A stretch of DNA of 64,000 nucleotides from Pseudomonas alkylphenolica. GTDB lineage: Bacteria > Pseudomonadota > Gammaproteobacteria > Pseudomonadales > Pseudomonadaceae. The DNA is taken from the NCBI RefSeq assembly GCF_004025535.1, contig NZ_QJRG01000034.1:558001-622000 (forward strand), given 5' to 3'. Of this stretch, positions 9,464 through 19,170 are shown piece by piece. The notes under the pieces are model-generated. The model worked only from the letters and a program-made list of their open reading frames with translations. It was not told the DNA's origin and ran no database searches. How positions within the stretch are numbered: position 1 is the first letter of the stretch; each line of letters opens with the position of its first letter. A program made the translations under genes and the position numbers.

Positions 9464-11047
9464 TCAATGATGCTCGCGAGTAGCGCGGAACTTCACATCC
9501 GGCCAGCGCTCTTCCATCAGTGCCAGGTTGACCCGGGTCGGCGCCAGGTAGGTCAGGTGACCACCGCCGTCGATGGCCAGGTTTTCCACAGCCTTGTTCT
9601 TGAATTCCTCAAGCTTCTTCTTGTCATCGCAGCTGATCCAGCGCGCCGACCACACGGTGATTGGCTCGTAGGCGCACTCGACCTTGTACTCTTCCTTCAG
9701 GCGGCTGGCGACCACGTCAAACTGCAGCACACCCACGGCGCCGAGGATGATGTCGTTGCTGCGCTCAGGGAAGAACACCTGGGTCGCGCCCTCTTCAGCG
9801 AGCTGCTGCAGGCCCTGACGCAGTTGCTTGGACTTGAGCGGATCTTTCAGGCGTACGCGACGGAACAGTTCCGGGGCGAAGTGCGGAATACCGGTAAAGC
9901 CCAGGGCCTCGCCTTCGGTGAAGGTATCGCCGATCTGGATGGTGCCGTGGTTGTGCAGGCCGATGATGTCGCCGGCGAAGGCTTCTTCCAGTTGCTCGCG
10001 CTCGGAGGAGAAGAAGGTCAGTGCATCACCGATGCGCAGGTCTTTGCCGGTGCGCACGTGGCGCATCTTCATGCCCTTCTCGTACTTGCCCGAGCAGATC
10101 CGCATGAACGCAATACGGTCGCGGTGCTTGGGGTCCATGTTTGCCTGGATCTTGAACACGAAACCGCTGAACTTCTCTTCGACCGGCTCGACCGTACGCT
10201 CGTGGGCAACGCGGGGCAGCGGGCGTGGCGCCCAGTCGACCACGGCGTCGAGTACATGGTCGACACCGAAGTTACCCAGCGCGGTACCGAAGAATACTGG
10301 CGTCAGCTGACCATTGATGAATTCATCCTGGTCGAACTCATGGCAGGCACCCTGCACCAGTTCCAGCTGCTCGAGGAAACGCTCGTACTCGTCACCCAGG
10401 TGCGCGCGGGCTTCGTCGGAATCAAGCTTCTCGATGATTTTCACCTCGGTACGCTCATGGCCGTGGCCAGGGGTGTACACGATGATGTAGTCGCCTGCCA
10501 GGTGGTACACCCCTTTGAAATCGCGGTAGCAACCGATCGGCCAGGTGATCGGTGCCGCCTTGATCTTCAGGACCGCTTCGATTTCGTCGAGCAGTTCGAT
10601 CGGGTCGCGGATATCACGGTCGAGTTTGTTGATGAAGCTGACGATCGGCGTATCACGCAGGCGGCAGACATCCATCAGGGCGATGGTCCGTGGCTCGACC
10701 CCTTTACCGCCGTCGAGCACCATCAGTGCCGAGTCGACCGCAGTCAGGGTGCGGTAGGTATCTTCGGAGAAGTCTTCGTGACCCGGGGTGTCGAGCAGGT
10801 TGATCATGTGCTCGCGGTACGGGAACTGCATCACCGAGGTGGTGATGGAGATACCACGTTGCTTCTCCATTTCCATCCAGTCGGAGGTGGCATGGCGGTC
10901 GGACTTTCGCGATTTCACCGTACCGGCAACGGCAATCGCCTTGCCCATCAGCAACAGCTTCTCGGTGATGGTGGTCTTACCCGCATCGGGGTGGGAAATA
11001 ATAGCGAAGGTGCGGCGTTTCGCGACTTCGGCGGCCTGGTTGGTCAT
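9464..11047 (-). CDS. prfC: Peptide chain release factor 3 (RF3)
   Basis: Translational GTPase of 527 residues that ejects RF1/RF2 from the ribosome after peptide release. G-domain motifs are intact: '[15 protein letters not shown]' (P-loop), '[14 protein letters not shown]' (G3) and 'INKLDRD' (G4). The switch region has '[14 protein letters not shown]', as in RF3 rather than EF-G. Length matches E. coli PrfC (529). It is transcribed alone, with its own promoter at 11087-11115. Confidence 0.97.
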   Translation of the reverse strand: MTNQAAEVAKRRTFAIISHPDAGKTTITEKLLLMGKAIAVAGTVKSRKSDRHATSDWMEMEKQRGISITTSVMQFPYREHMINLLDTPGHEDFSEDTYRTLTAVDSALMVLDGGKGVEPRTIALMDVCRLRDTPIVSFINKLDRDIRDPIELLDEIEAVLKIKAAPITWPIGCYRDFKGVYHLAGDYIIVYTPGHGHERTEVKIIEKLDSDEARAHLGDEYERFLEQLELVQGACHEFDQDEFINGQLTPVFFGTALGNFGVDHVLDAVVDWAPRPLPRVAHERTVEPVEEKFSGFVFKIQANMDPKHRDRIAFMRICSGKYEKGMKMRHVRTGKDLRIGDALTFFSSEREQLEEAFAGDIIGLHNHGTIQIGDTFTEGEALGFTGIPHFAPELFRRVRLKDPLKSKQLRQGLQQLAEEGATQVFFPERSNDIILGAVGVLQFDVVASRLKEEYKVECAYEPITVWSARWISCDDKKKLEEFKNKAVENLAIDGGGHLTYLAPTRVNLALMEERWPDVKFRATREHH

Positions 11048-11086
11048 GGGAAATCGCCTGGCAAGGGATTCAAAAAAAGGGCGCAG

Positions 11087-11115
11087 ATTATACCCGAAAC
11101 CTGCAGCGGACCCAA
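11087..11115 (-). promoter_or_regulatory. Sigma70-type promoter of prfC
   Basis: On the minus strand, TTGGGT (11110-11115) lies 17 bases before a consensus TATAAT (11087-11092). The start of transcription would fall about 35 bases before the prfC ATG. Confidence 0.65.
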
Positions 11116-11548
11116 ATCACCGCGTTGGACGAGCAACGCAGGCAACGAATGACAGTTCGCAGTCATCCCCCCGTATTTCATCAACATTTTTGATTATTTC
11201 CACGTTGAACAAACCGTTCGTCGAACTCCCGCCAGCCCCATGCCTCAAAGGGCTGCAGTGGAAAATGGCAGAAGGAAACCGAGCGTTTGAAAAAACACAG
11301 CGCTGGCCAAATGCCGCTTCAGATGGGAACCTTTACGGCTGTGGAGGCGTCCACTCCCCTGATTTGCATGCGGTAAAAACCGTTCGTCAGGGTGAGATTC
11401 ACCGGCAACACGAGCCTGACGAGGCCTCGCTTATGGCGTGTTCTGCTCCGCTTCGGACAACACGCTGCTGATCGCGATCACACTGCCTGCCGCCTGGAAT
11501 GGCGGCCGCCACGGGAGTGTGTTCGCCGACAACAAAAGGAGTCCGCCT
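11116..11548. other. Divergent intergenic region prfC / osmoprotectant transporter
   Basis: About 430 bases without a convincing gene. A reading frame continuous with the downstream permease is open from 11438, but its codon use looks poor and the true start is marked by AAGGAG at 11536-11541. The region is less GC-rich around 11160-11330 and presumably holds an osmotically controlled promoter; I could not place one with confidence. Confidence 0.5.
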
Positions 11549-12262
11549 GTGGCTAAAAGCTATGGCAAGGGGCTGATGGGATGTGCCTTTGTGCTCGTCA
11601 TCCTGGCCCTGCTGATCCACTGGATTGGCATTGATACGATCGCGCACTACCGCGCCGATCTGTGGTTCTACCTGCAAGCCCACCTGTTGTTGGTGGTGCT
11701 GTCGATGGTGGCGGCGTTAGCCGTGGGCATACCCGCTGGGATTGCCTTGAGTCGACCACACCGGGTCGACCGCGCCGAACGATTCATGCAGTTTTTCAAT
11801 ATTGGCAATACCATTCCGCCCCTGGCCGTTCTGGCCATTGCCCTGAGCTTCCTCGGCATCGGCGCAGGTCCCGCGATCTTCGCGCTGTTCCTCGCCTCCC
11901 TCCTGCCCATCGTGCGCAACACCTACGAGGGCCTGAAAAACGTTCCCGCCTCGCTAAAAGAAGCCGCCACCGGTATCGGCATGACGCCCCGTCAACGCCT
12001 CTGGCGTGTCGAGTTGCCCAATGCCGTGCCGATCATCATCGGTGGCGTGCGCGTCGCCCTGGCGATCAACGTCGGCACCGCCCCGCTGTCGTTCCTGATC
12101 GGCGCCAACAGCCTGGGCAGCCTGATTTTCCCCGGCATTGCCCTGAACAATCAGCCGCAACTGCTGCTCGGCGCCGCCTGCACCGCCTTGCTCGCCCTCT
12201 TGCTGGACGCCCTGGTGGCGCACGGCAGTCGCCGTTGGCTTGAACGCGGCCTGGCCCACTAA
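11549..12262 (+). CDS. Osmoprotectant (glycine betaine/choline-type) ABC transporter permease (YehW/OpuBB-like)
   Basis: Inner-membrane permease of 237 residues. The GTG start at 11549 is preceded by AAGGAG at 7-base spacing, better than any upstream codon. About six helices; the EAA loop reads 'EAATGIGMTPRQRLWRVELP' and the family signature 'IPPLAVLAIALSFLGIGAGP' is present, placing it with OpuBB/OpuCB/YehW. First of four genes (permease, binding protein, permease, ATPase) with 14 bases before the next and 4-base overlaps after that, so one operon. Confidence 0.88.
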   Translation: MAKSYGKGLMGCAFVLVILALLIHWIGIDTIAHYRADLWFYLQAHLLLVVLSMVAALAVGIPAGIALSRPHRVDRAERFMQFFNIGNTIPPLAVLAIALSFLGIGAGPAIFALFLASLLPIVRNTYEGLKNVPASLKEAATGIGMTPRQRLWRVELPNAVPIIIGGVRVALAINVGTAPLSFLIGANSLGSLIFPGIALNNQPQLLLGAACTALLALLLDALVAHGSRRWLERGLAH

Positions 12263-12276
12263 GCGAAGGAACTCCA

Positions 12277-13185
12277 ATGAAAAGAATCGCCTTGTTACTG
12301 GGCGCGGCCCTGCTGTTCTCCGGATTTGCCCAGGCTGCGACAAAACCCGTGATTCGCCTCGGCGCAAGGGTCTTCACCGAGCAAACGGTGCTGGCCGAAA
12401 TCACTGCCCGCTACCTCAACCAGAACGGCTTCGATGTACGCATCACCGGCGGCCTGGGCAGCAACCTGGCACGCAGCGCCCACGAAACCGGTCAGCTGGA
12501 CATGGTCTGGGAATACACCGGTGTGTCGCTGGTTTCCTACAACCACATCGAGGAGCGCATGCCCAGTGCCGCGGCCACCTACGCCAAGGTCAAGGAACTG
12601 GATGCCAAAAAAGACCTGATCTGGCTAGCACCGTCGAAATTCAGCAACACCTACGCCCTGGCCTTGCCGCGCAAGATCGCCGAGCAGTATCCGCAGGTGA
12701 ACAACATCAGTGAGTTGAATCAGGTGTTACGCGAGGAAAAGGACCGCAACCACGTGGTCGCCCTCGATACCGAGTTCGCCAACCGTCCCGACGGGCTGGT
12801 GGGGCTGACCGAAACCTATGACCTGCAACTGACCCGTCGCAACATTCGCCAGATGGATGCCGGTCTGGTCTACACCGCACTGCGCAACGGCCAGGTGTTC
12901 AGCGGCCTGGTCTACACCACCGACGGGCGCCTGAGCGCCTTCGATCTGAAACTGCTCGAAGACGACAAACACTACTTCCCCGACTACACCGCCGCCCCCG
13001 TGGTGCGCAAGGAAATCCTCGACGCCCACCCGCAACTGGCCACCCTGCTCAAGCCACTGGCCGAGCAACTGGATGACCAGACCATGCGCGAACTCAACGC
13101 CAAGGTCGACGTCGAGCACCATAGTCCGGGCAAGGTAGCGGCCGAGTACCTGCGCCAGCATCCACCTGCACAGGAGCAGCCATGA
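12277..13185 (+). CDS. Osmoprotectant-binding periplasmic protein (YehZ/OsmF/OpuBC-like)
   Basis: Solute-binding protein of 302 residues with a signal peptide ending 'GFAQA' (residues 1-21). 'IRLGARVFTEQTVLAEI' and 'GGLGSNLARSAHETGQLDMVWEYTG' (read as two blocks) match the OpuAC domain of YehZ/OpuBC proteins, which bind glycine betaine or choline through aromatic residues. A GAAGGA ribosome site precedes the ATG. Its TGA overlaps the ATG of the next permease (ATGA at 13182-13185). Ligand specificity is not resolvable by eye. Confidence 0.88.
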   Translation: MKRIALLLGAALLFSGFAQAATKPVIRLGARVFTEQTVLAEITARYLNQNGFDVRITGGLGSNLARSAHETGQLDMVWEYTGVSLVSYNHIEERMPSAAATYAKVKELDAKKDLIWLAPSKFSNTYALALPRKIAEQYPQVNNISELNQVLREEKDRNHVVALDTEFANRPDGLVGLTETYDLQLTRRNIRQMDAGLVYTALRNGQVFSGLVYTTDGRLSAFDLKLLEDDKHYFPDYTAAPVVRKEILDAHPQLATLLKPLAEQLDDQTMRELNAKVDVEHHSPGKVAAEYLRQHPPAQEQP

Positions 13186-13835
13186 CCATGCTCGATACCT
13201 TCGCTCACCTGGATTGGGCCCAGGTCCTGCACCTGACCTGGCAGCACATCACCCTGGTCGGCATCGCCGTCAGCCTGGCGATTCTGTTCGGCGTACCGCT
13301 GGGCATCCTGATGACCCGCTTCCCGTCTTTGGCCGGCCCCTTGCAGGCCTGTGCCACGGTACTGCTGACCATCCCCTCGATCGCCCTGTTCGGCCTGCTG
13401 CTGCCGTTCTACTCCAAATTCGGCCAGGGCCTGGGACCACTGCCGGCGATCACCGCCGTGTTCCTTTATTCCCTGCTGCCGATCCTGCGAAATACCTACC
13501 TGGCACTGACCAACGTCGAACCCGGGATCCGTGAAGCGGCACGCGGTATCGGCATGACGTTCGGCCAACGCCTGCGCATGGTCGAACTGCCTATCGCCGT
13601 ACCGGTGATTCTCGCCGGTGTCCGTACCGCCGTAGTAATGAACATTGGCGTCATGACCATCGCCGCCACCATTGGCGCCGGTGGCCTGGGCGTCCTCATC
13701 CTGACCTCCATCAGCCGCAGCGACATGTCGATGCTGCTGGTCGGCGCTGTGCTGGTGAGCCTGCTGGCGATCTTCGCCGACCTGCTGCTGCAGACCCTGC
13801 AACGTGCCCTGACTCCAGAAGGACTGCGCAAATGA
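13182..13835 (+). CDS. Osmoprotectant ABC transporter permease (YehY/OpuBD-like)
   Basis: Second permease subunit, 217 residues. It has five to six helices, 'TIPSIALFGLLLPFYSKFGQ' near residue 64 and the EAA loop 'REAARGIGMTFGQRLRMVEL' near 108. It starts inside the stop codon of the binding-protein gene and ends inside the start codon of the ATPase gene, so translation of the three is coupled. Having two different permeases is normal for the OpuB/OpuC and Yeh systems. Confidence 0.9.
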   Translation: MTMLDTFAHLDWAQVLHLTWQHITLVGIAVSLAILFGVPLGILMTRFPSLAGPLQACATVLLTIPSIALFGLLLPFYSKFGQGLGPLPAITAVFLYSLLPILRNTYLALTNVEPGIREAARGIGMTFGQRLRMVELPIAVPVILAGVRTAVVMNIGVMTIAATIGAGGLGVLILTSISRSDMSMLLVGAVLVSLLAIFADLLLQTLQRALTPEGLRK

Positions 13836-14986
13836 TCGAACTTCAGAACCTGAGCAAGACCTTTCACGCCAACGGCAAAGATGTCAAAGCCGTCGACGCT
13901 GTCAGCCTGACCGTCAATGAAGGCGAAATCTGCGTGTTCCTCGGCCCGTCCGGTTGCGGCAAGAGCACCACGCTGAAAATGATCAATCGCCTGATCGCGC
14001 CGACTTCCGGCAAGGTGCTGATCAACGGCGAAGACACCAGCGGCCTCGACGAAGTCAGCCTGCGCCGGCGCATCGGCTATGTGATCCAGCAGATCGGCCT
14101 GTTCCCCAACATGACCATCGAAGAAAACATCACCGTGGTCCCGCGCCTGCTCGGCTGGGACAAACAGAAGTGCCACGAACGCGCCCGCGAGCTGATGAGC
14201 ATGATCAAGCTCGAACCCAAGCAGTACCTGCAACGCTACCCGCGCGAGCTGTCCGGTGGCCAGCAACAGCGTATCGGAGTGATTCGCGCGCTGGCCGCCG
14301 ACGCACCATTGCTGCTGATGGACGAGCCGTTCGGGGCCGTCGACCCGATCAACCGCGAGATGATCCAGAACGAGTTCTTCGAGATGCAACGGGCGCTGAA
14401 CAAGACGGTGATCATGGTCAGCCATGACATCGACGAGGCGATCAAACTCGGGGACAAGATTGCCATTTTCCGAGCCGGCAAACTGATCCAGATCGACCAT
14501 CCCGACACCCTGCTGGCGCACCCGGCCGATGACTTCGTCAGCAACTTTGTCGGCCAGGACAGCACGCTCAAACGCCTGCTGCTGGTACGCGCCGAAGACG
14601 CCGCCGACAACGCGCCGTCCGTCAGCCCGGAGACGCCAGTCAACGATGCCCTGGAACTGATGGATGAGCATGACCGCCGCTACGTAGTGGTCACCGACGG
14701 GCAGAACAAGGCCATGGGCTATGTGCGTAGGCGCGACCTGCATCGCCAGCAAGGCAGCTGCAGCGATTTCCTGCGCACCTTCAATGCCACGGCGTCCCAC
14801 GACGAGCACCTGCGCATCCTGCTGTCGCGGATGTACGAGTTCAATCGGTCGTGGTTGCCGGTGCTCGATGCCGAGCAGGTGTTTCTCGGTGAGGTGACCC
14901 AGGAATCGATTGCCGCCTACCTGAGCTCCGGGCGTTCGCGTGGCGGTAAAACCAGCATCGTATCGCCGGCCGAAGCCATGGCCTGA
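13832..14986 (+). CDS. Osmoprotectant ABC transporter ATP-binding protein with CBS domains (YehX/OpuBA-like)
   Basis: ATPase of 384 residues. Walker A is 'GPSGCGKSTTLKMINRLI', the signature 'LSGGQQQRIGVIRALA' and Walker B 'LLLMDEPFGAVDP'. The tail from about residue 255 carries paired CBS motifs ('DALELMDEHDRRYVVVTDGQ', 'RSWLPVLDAEQVFLGEVTQE'). In the OpuA/OpuC family these sense ionic strength or cyclic di-AMP; here the ligand is unknown. The start overlaps the permease stop (ATGA). Last gene of the operon; a REP pair follows. Confidence 0.92.
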   Translation: MIELQNLSKTFHANGKDVKAVDAVSLTVNEGEICVFLGPSGCGKSTTLKMINRLIAPTSGKVLINGEDTSGLDEVSLRRRIGYVIQQIGLFPNMTIEENITVVPRLLGWDKQKCHERARELMSMIKLEPKQYLQRYPRELSGGQQQRIGVIRALAADAPLLLMDEPFGAVDPINREMIQNEFFEMQRALNKTVIMVSHDIDEAIKLGDKIAIFRAGKLIQIDHPDTLLAHPADDFVSNFVGQDSTLKRLLLVRAEDAADNAPSVSPETPVNDALELMDEHDRRYVVVTDGQNKAMGYVRRRDLHRQQGSCSDFLRTFNATASHDEHLRILLSRMYEFNRSWLPVLDAEQVFLGEVTQESIAAYLSSGRSRGGKTSIVSPAEAMA

Positions 14987-14996
14987 CACCCTACAG

Positions 14997-15095
14997 CTGT
15001 AGGAGCCAGGCTTGCCGGCGAACCAGCCGCTGCGGTGTGTCGACCACAGCGCATTACCGTTCTTCGCGGGCAAGCACCGCTCCCACAGTGTAGGG
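14997..15095. repeat. REP pair in inverted orientation (REPIN-like)
   Basis: A REP-like unit 'TGTAGGAGCCAGGCTTGCC' lies at 14998-15023, and an inverted unit 'TTCGCGGGCAAGC' followed by 'ACCGCTCCCACAG' lies at 15062-15087. Together they match the Pseudomonas repeat GTGGGAGC-GGGCTTGCCCGCGA and can fold into a long hairpin between two convergent genes. Such pairs are mobilised by RAYT transposases; none is in this window. Confidence 0.75.
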
Positions 15096-15096
15096 C

Positions 15097-17544
15097 TTAG
15101 AACCCTACACTGGCCTGCACATAGAACGTACGTGGTTCACCCAGGTAGATCCCCGAGTTGTTGTCGCTGGAGCGGGTGTAGTACTGCTTGTCGAAGATGT
15201 TCTTCACCCCTGCCGCCAGCTTCAGGTTCGACAGCTCCTTGCCGAAGTCGTAACCCCCGCGCGCCGCCCAGGTGACGTAACCAGGAATGTCGCCGTACTG
15301 ACCATCAGCACTCGGCTCGGTGATGTAGTCGCCGTTGAAACTGCCGTCGGCATTCATCCCGGTGCCTGGTGCGCGCTGTTTCGACTGGGCGTAGGCATCC
15401 AGGTTCCAGGTCCAGCGATCGACCTGGTAGCGCAGGCCGGCATTGACGATCTGCCGCGAGTAGAACGGCAGGTCACGTCCCTTGAAGCCAGGAATATCAC
15501 CTTCGTAAGTAGCACGCGTGTAGGTGAATGCCGCGTTGGCGCTCAGGCCTTGCAGGCGCGGGTCAAGGCCCGACAGGTCGTAGCGCATCGACGCTTCGAT
15601 ACCCTGGTGCTTGGTGGCACCCAGGTTGGTCCAGCCGACGTCGTTGCTGATGTATTGCAGTTCGTCATCGAAGTCGATGTAGAACGCCGTCAGCTCAGCC
15701 CCCCAGGTCCCGTTGTTGTAGCGGGTACCGATCTCGTAGGTCTTGGCCTTTTCCGGCTCCAGGCCATTGGCCGTCTGGTCACCGCTACCGCCCTGCCCCA
15801 GCTGGAAGTACTGCAGGCTACCGAACGAGGTTTCATAGTTGGCGAACAGCTTCCACTCATCCGACAGGTGATACATCACGCTCAGCGCGGGCAACGGTTC
15901 GTTGCTGCTGATGCTGCGGTTTTTCTCCTGTACCGGCTTGCCGTTGGCACCAATCACCGGGCGTTCATGCCAGTCGGTATTGATGTGTTCGAAGCGGATC
16001 CCCGGGGTGATGGTCCAGTTGCCGACGTCGATCTTGTCGTCGATGTAATAGGCGCTGGCCTCGGTACCACCGGTACGGTCCTGGAACACGTGGCCGTCAG
16101 AGCCCGGCACCGGAGTCGGTACATTGTCGACCAAGCCCAGGCGGGTCGACTGTTCGTGCATCGCTTCCTTGAGGTAGCGATAGCCGACGCTGACTTCCTG
16201 GGTGGTCGGGCCGGCAAAGAAGATCCGTGACACACGCGGTTCGATGGCGAAGGTGTGGTAGCTGCGTGGGTACGACGACAGAGTCTTCTGATCACGGGCG
16301 GCAATACTGCTGCCACGGAAGCTGTCGGTGTAGTAGGTCTGCACCTCGAACTGGGTGACATCGTCGATCTGGCGCAGGTACTTCAGCGACACATCTTTAC
16401 GGCGGCCACTGAAATTGTCGTAGTCACGATCCGACTGGTACGGGTCATCGTCGAACTGCGCCTGGGTCAGGCCGCCCGGCATGTCGGCCGTGGCATCGTA
16501 GTAATGGAAGTTCAGCCACAGTTCGTCACTGTCGGTGACCGCCCAATGGGTTTTGAGCAGCACGTCATCGATGTCATTGCCGTTGTTGCTGCTGCGGTAG
16601 CCATTGCCATTGACACCCGAGTACAGCAACGCCGCGCCCAGGCCATTGTCGGCCGTGCCGCCGAGGAACGCCGACTCGATGTGCTTCCAGCCACCGTGCC
16701 GGGAGGTCTCCATGGTGGTGGACAACTCACCGGTGGCTTTTTCCGGAATCGCGCGGGTGACGAAGTTGATCACCCCGCCGACGTTCTGCGGGCCATAGCG
16801 CACGGAACCGGCACCCCGCACCACATCAATGCTGTCGAGGTTGCCGGACGAGATCGGCGCCATCGACAGCTGGGGTTGCCCGTAAGGGGCGAACGCTGCC
16901 GGAATGCCATCGATCAGAACAGTGGAGCGTGGCGACAGGCGCGACGTCAGCCCGCGCACCCCGACGTTCAGGGCAATGTCACTGCCACCGGTGCCGTTGG
17001 AATCCTGGACCTGAACACCAGGAACGCCGCGCAGCACATCGCGAACGTTCATCGCGCCCTGCTCGACCATGGCTTCCCGGCGCACCACGGTGCGCGCACC
17101 GGGATGGTTCTGCACCACGGTTTCCTCAGCGTTTCCCAGCCAGTCACCCACGACCTTGATGTCGGTCGGTGCCAGTTCCAGGCTGCCGGTGGTCAGGGTA
17201 CCGGCGCTCTGGGCAGGCTTGAGCACCACCGTGCCCTGGGAGATTTCATAGGTCAGGCCGCTGCCTTGCAACAGGGTCTGCAAGGCCTGCTCCGGCGCCA
17301 GGCTGCCCGACACCGCCGGGGCTTGCTTGCCAGCCACCAGCTCCGGGCTGAAGAACAATTGCAGCGACGTCTGCTGTCCCAGCTGGCTCAAGGCCGACGC
17401 CAGCGGTTGCGCCTGAATTTCGATCCGGGTCACTGCCTCGTCCGCATAGCTGGAGGCAATGCCGCTGCTCACGGCCAGGGCCAGTGCCAGGGGCAACCAG
17501 CGAAAACAAGCGGTAGAACGCAGGGAAAACTTGGTGTTATTCAC
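15097..17544 (-). CDS. fecA: TonB-dependent ferric-siderophore receptor with signalling domain (FecA-like)
   Basis: Outer-membrane receptor of about 815 residues. The order is signal peptide, STN signalling domain ('RIEIQAQPLASALSQLGQQ' to 'GTVVLKP'), TonB-box region near 'DIKVVGDW', plug ('VRDVLRGVPGVQVQDSNG', 'IDVVRGAGSVRYGPQNVGG') and a 22-strand barrel ending in Phe ('ASVGF'). The STN domain means it also relays ligand binding to the anti-sigma factor encoded beside it. GTG 17544 is taken as start because it gives a clean signal peptide; an upstream in-frame ATG adds 16 unlikely residues, and the ribosome site is weak. It most resembles ferric-dicitrate FecA, but the ligand is inferred. 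Single copy, 109 bases after fecR. Confidence 0.88.
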   Translation of the reverse strand: MNNTKFSLRSTACFRWLPLALALAVSSGIASSYADEAVTRIEIQAQPLASALSQLGQQTSLQLFFSPELVAGKQAPAVSGSLAPEQALQTLLQGSGLTYEISQGTVVLKPAQSAGTLTTGSLELAPTDIKVVGDWLGNAEETVVQNHPGARTVVRREAMVEQGAMNVRDVLRGVPGVQVQDSNGTGGSDIALNVGVRGLTSRLSPRSTVLIDGIPAAFAPYGQPQLSMAPISSGNLDSIDVVRGAGSVRYGPQNVGGVINFVTRAIPEKATGELSTTMETSRHGGWKHIESAFLGGTADNGLGAALLYSGVNGNGYRSSNNGNDIDDVLLKTHWAVTDSDELWLNFHYYDATADMPGGLTQAQFDDDPYQSDRDYDNFSGRRKDVSLKYLRQIDDVTQFEVQTYYTDSFRGSSIAARDQKTLSSYPRSYHTFAIEPRVSRIFFAGPTTQEVSVGYRYLKEAMHEQSTRLGLVDNVPTPVPGSDGHVFQDRTGGTEASAYYIDDKIDVGNWTITPGIRFEHINTDWHERPVIGANGKPVQEKNRSISSNEPLPALSVMYHLSDEWKLFANYETSFGSLQYFQLGQGGSGDQTANGLEPEKAKTYEIGTRYNNGTWGAELTAFYIDFDDELQYISNDVGWTNLGATKHQGIEASMRYDLSGLDPRLQGLSANAAFTYTRATYEGDIPGFKGRDLPFYSRQIVNAGLRYQVDRWTWNLDAYAQSKQRAPGTGMNADGSFNGDYITEPSADGQYGDIPGYVTWAARGGYDFGKELSNLKLAAGVKNIFDKQYYTRSSDNNSGIYLGEPRTFYVQASVGF

Positions 17545-17653
17545 GTCGTCGAAACATCCTGAAGGTCCGGGGTATGCACCCGCTGCATGCAAATGGAAAT
17601 GCTTGGTAGTTGCAGTTGGCCAGGAAGACGAACAACTGAAAAAAAACCTGAAT

Positions 17654-18649
17654 TTATTTTGAAATTATTTCGCTGGAGCCGTCGGCATGGGTCTTGATTG
17701 CCACCGGCAAGATGCTCGGCAACGCCCGTAGCAGTGCATCGGTGTCGTCGCTGCTGAACGTGCTGCTCAGACGCAGCGCGGCGGCTTTGCCCGGCGCTAC
17801 GCGCAGTGGTTGCGCGCGGTAGCGCGACACTTCCTCGACCACCTCGCTCAAGGGCACGTCATTGAACACCAGCTTGCCTTTGCGCCAGGCCGTCAGTGCC
17901 GCAGCGTCCACGGCATAGGGCTCGGCGACCTTGCCTTGGGCATCGATCTGCGAACCCAGCCCAGCGGTAAGTAGCGCCTGACTGGTACCAGTGCCCTGCA
18001 CCTTGACCGAACCTTGCTCTACCGCCACCCGCGTACGGTCCGGGTCCAGGCGCACGTCAAAACGCGTCCCTGTGACAGTCACCGTGCCATTGCCGGTGCT
18101 GACGATAAACGGCCGCGCCGTGTCATGGGCAACACTGAACATGACTTCACCCGCCGCCAGTTCGATGCGCCGTTGTCCGGCGCTGAAATCGACTTTTACC
18201 TGGGTACGGCCGTTCAGCTCCAGTTGCGAACCGTCCGGTAGTTCGAGTTGACGGCGTTCGCCCAGCGCCGTTTGCAGCTGGTCCTGGTAGTTGAGCTGAT
18301 GATGCTGCCAGCCGAACCAGCCAAGCCCCACTGCCGCAGTGGCAATACCGGCGGCCAACGCCTGCTGGATGAAGCGTCGACGTGGCAACTGGCGTACCGG
18401 ATCGGCCTGGCAGAGTGCCTCAAGGCGCGCACGCGGCAGTGCATCGGCTGCGCCCCACAGCCGGGCGAGCAGATCGTATTCGCGCTGATGCTGCGGGTGC
18501 TGTGCCAGCCAGGCATCGAGCTGTACCTGCGCCTCGGCCGCCAACGCGCCGTCGCGGGTGCGGGCAAACCAGCGGGCTGCCTGCTCGCGCACAGCGTCGT
18601 CGCCACAACGGCACGCGTCCTGATTCATGAAAACATTCGCCTGACTCAT
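17654..18649 (-). CDS. fecR: FecR-type anti-sigma factor / sigma regulator
   Basis: Inner-membrane regulator of 331 residues. The cytoplasmic N-terminal part (DUF4880: 'EQAARWFARTRDGALAAEAQ') holds or activates the sigma factor. One membrane helix lies near residue 95-112 ('ALAAGIATAAVGLGWFGW'). The periplasmic FecR domain ('LPDGSQLELNGRTQVKVDF', 'VTVTGTRFDVRLD') is followed by a C-terminal DUF4974/STN-like domain that contacts the receptor. Its ATG overlaps the fecI stop by 4 bases (ATGA at 18646-18649), so the two are co-translated. Confidence 0.93.
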   Translation of the reverse strand: MSQANVFMNQDACRCGDDAVREQAARWFARTRDGALAAEAQVQLDAWLAQHPQHQREYDLLARLWGAADALPRARLEALCQADPVRQLPRRRFIQQALAAGIATAAVGLGWFGWQHHQLNYQDQLQTALGERRQLELPDGSQLELNGRTQVKVDFSAGQRRIELAAGEVMFSVAHDTARPFIVSTGNGTVTVTGTRFDVRLDPDRTRVAVEQGSVKVQGTGTSQALLTAGLGSQIDAQGKVAEPYAVDAAALTAWRKGKLVFNDVPLSEVVEEVSRYRAQPLRVAPGKAAALRLSSTFSSDDTDALLRALPSILPVAIKTHADGSSEIISK

Positions 18650-19134
18650 CTCGTCGACACATCCAGGTGCTCACGCAGATGCCGGAGCGTGCGGATCATA
18701 TACTTTTCGACCATGTTCTTGGTCAAGCCCATGCGTTCGGCAATTTCGGCCTGGGTCAGCCCTTCGATCTTCTGCCAGATGAACACCCGTCGGCAGTTCA
18801 GCGGCAACTGCGCCAGGGCACGTTCAACACTGTCAGCCAGCTCGAGGGCATGCATATAAGCCTCCGGGTCACCATGGACGTCGGTGCCGGGATCGAAGGT
18901 GTCCTGCTCCAGCAACTGGCGCCGGTCTTCGCGGCGATAACCATCGACGGCAATGTTGCGTGCTGTCTGGTGCAGGTAGGCACGTGGCTGCTCGACACCG
19001 GCCTGTTCATTTTCCAGCACCCGCACAAAGGCGTCATGAGCGATGTCCTCGGCTTGCTGGCGATTGCGCAGCTTGCGCGTCCAGGTGCCGATCAGCTCAT
19101 GGTAGTGGTCGAAAAAGCCTTTGTGTCGCGACAC
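18646..19134 (-). CDS. fecI: ECF sigma factor FecI-type
   Basis: Extracytoplasmic-function sigma factor of about 162 residues. Region 2 is 'HYHELIGTWTRKLRNRQQAE' followed by 'DIAHDAFVRVLE'. Region 4 is 'LPLNCRRVFIWQKIEGLTQA' followed by 'EIAERMGLTKNMVEKY'. The frame is open upstream to 19404, but a promoter at 19172-19200 puts the transcript start near 19165, so an N-terminus beyond that is impossible from this promoter. GTG 19134 gives a family-sized protein, though no good ribosome site precedes it. It should direct transcription of fecA when the receptor signals. Confidence 0.85.
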   Translation of the reverse strand: MSRHKGFFDHYHELIGTWTRKLRNRQQAEDIAHDAFVRVLENEQAGVEQPRAYLHQTARNIAVDGYRREDRRQLLEQDTFDPGTDVHGDPEAYMHALELADSVERALAQLPLNCRRVFIWQKIEGLTQAEIAERMGLTKNMVEKYMIRTLRHLREHLDVSTR

Positions 19135-19170
19135 GATGCGGGGGTACGCCAGGCAAAAAGAGAGAGCGCG

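Noticed and set aside
9455..11152. Plus-strand frame of 565 codons antisense to prfC
   Set aside because: Antisense shadow; prfC has all GTPase motifs and its own promoter and terminator.
11438..11548. N-terminal extension of the osmoprotectant permease
   Set aside because: Poorly conserved composition, no ribosome site, and a strong AAGGAG right before the GTG at 11549.
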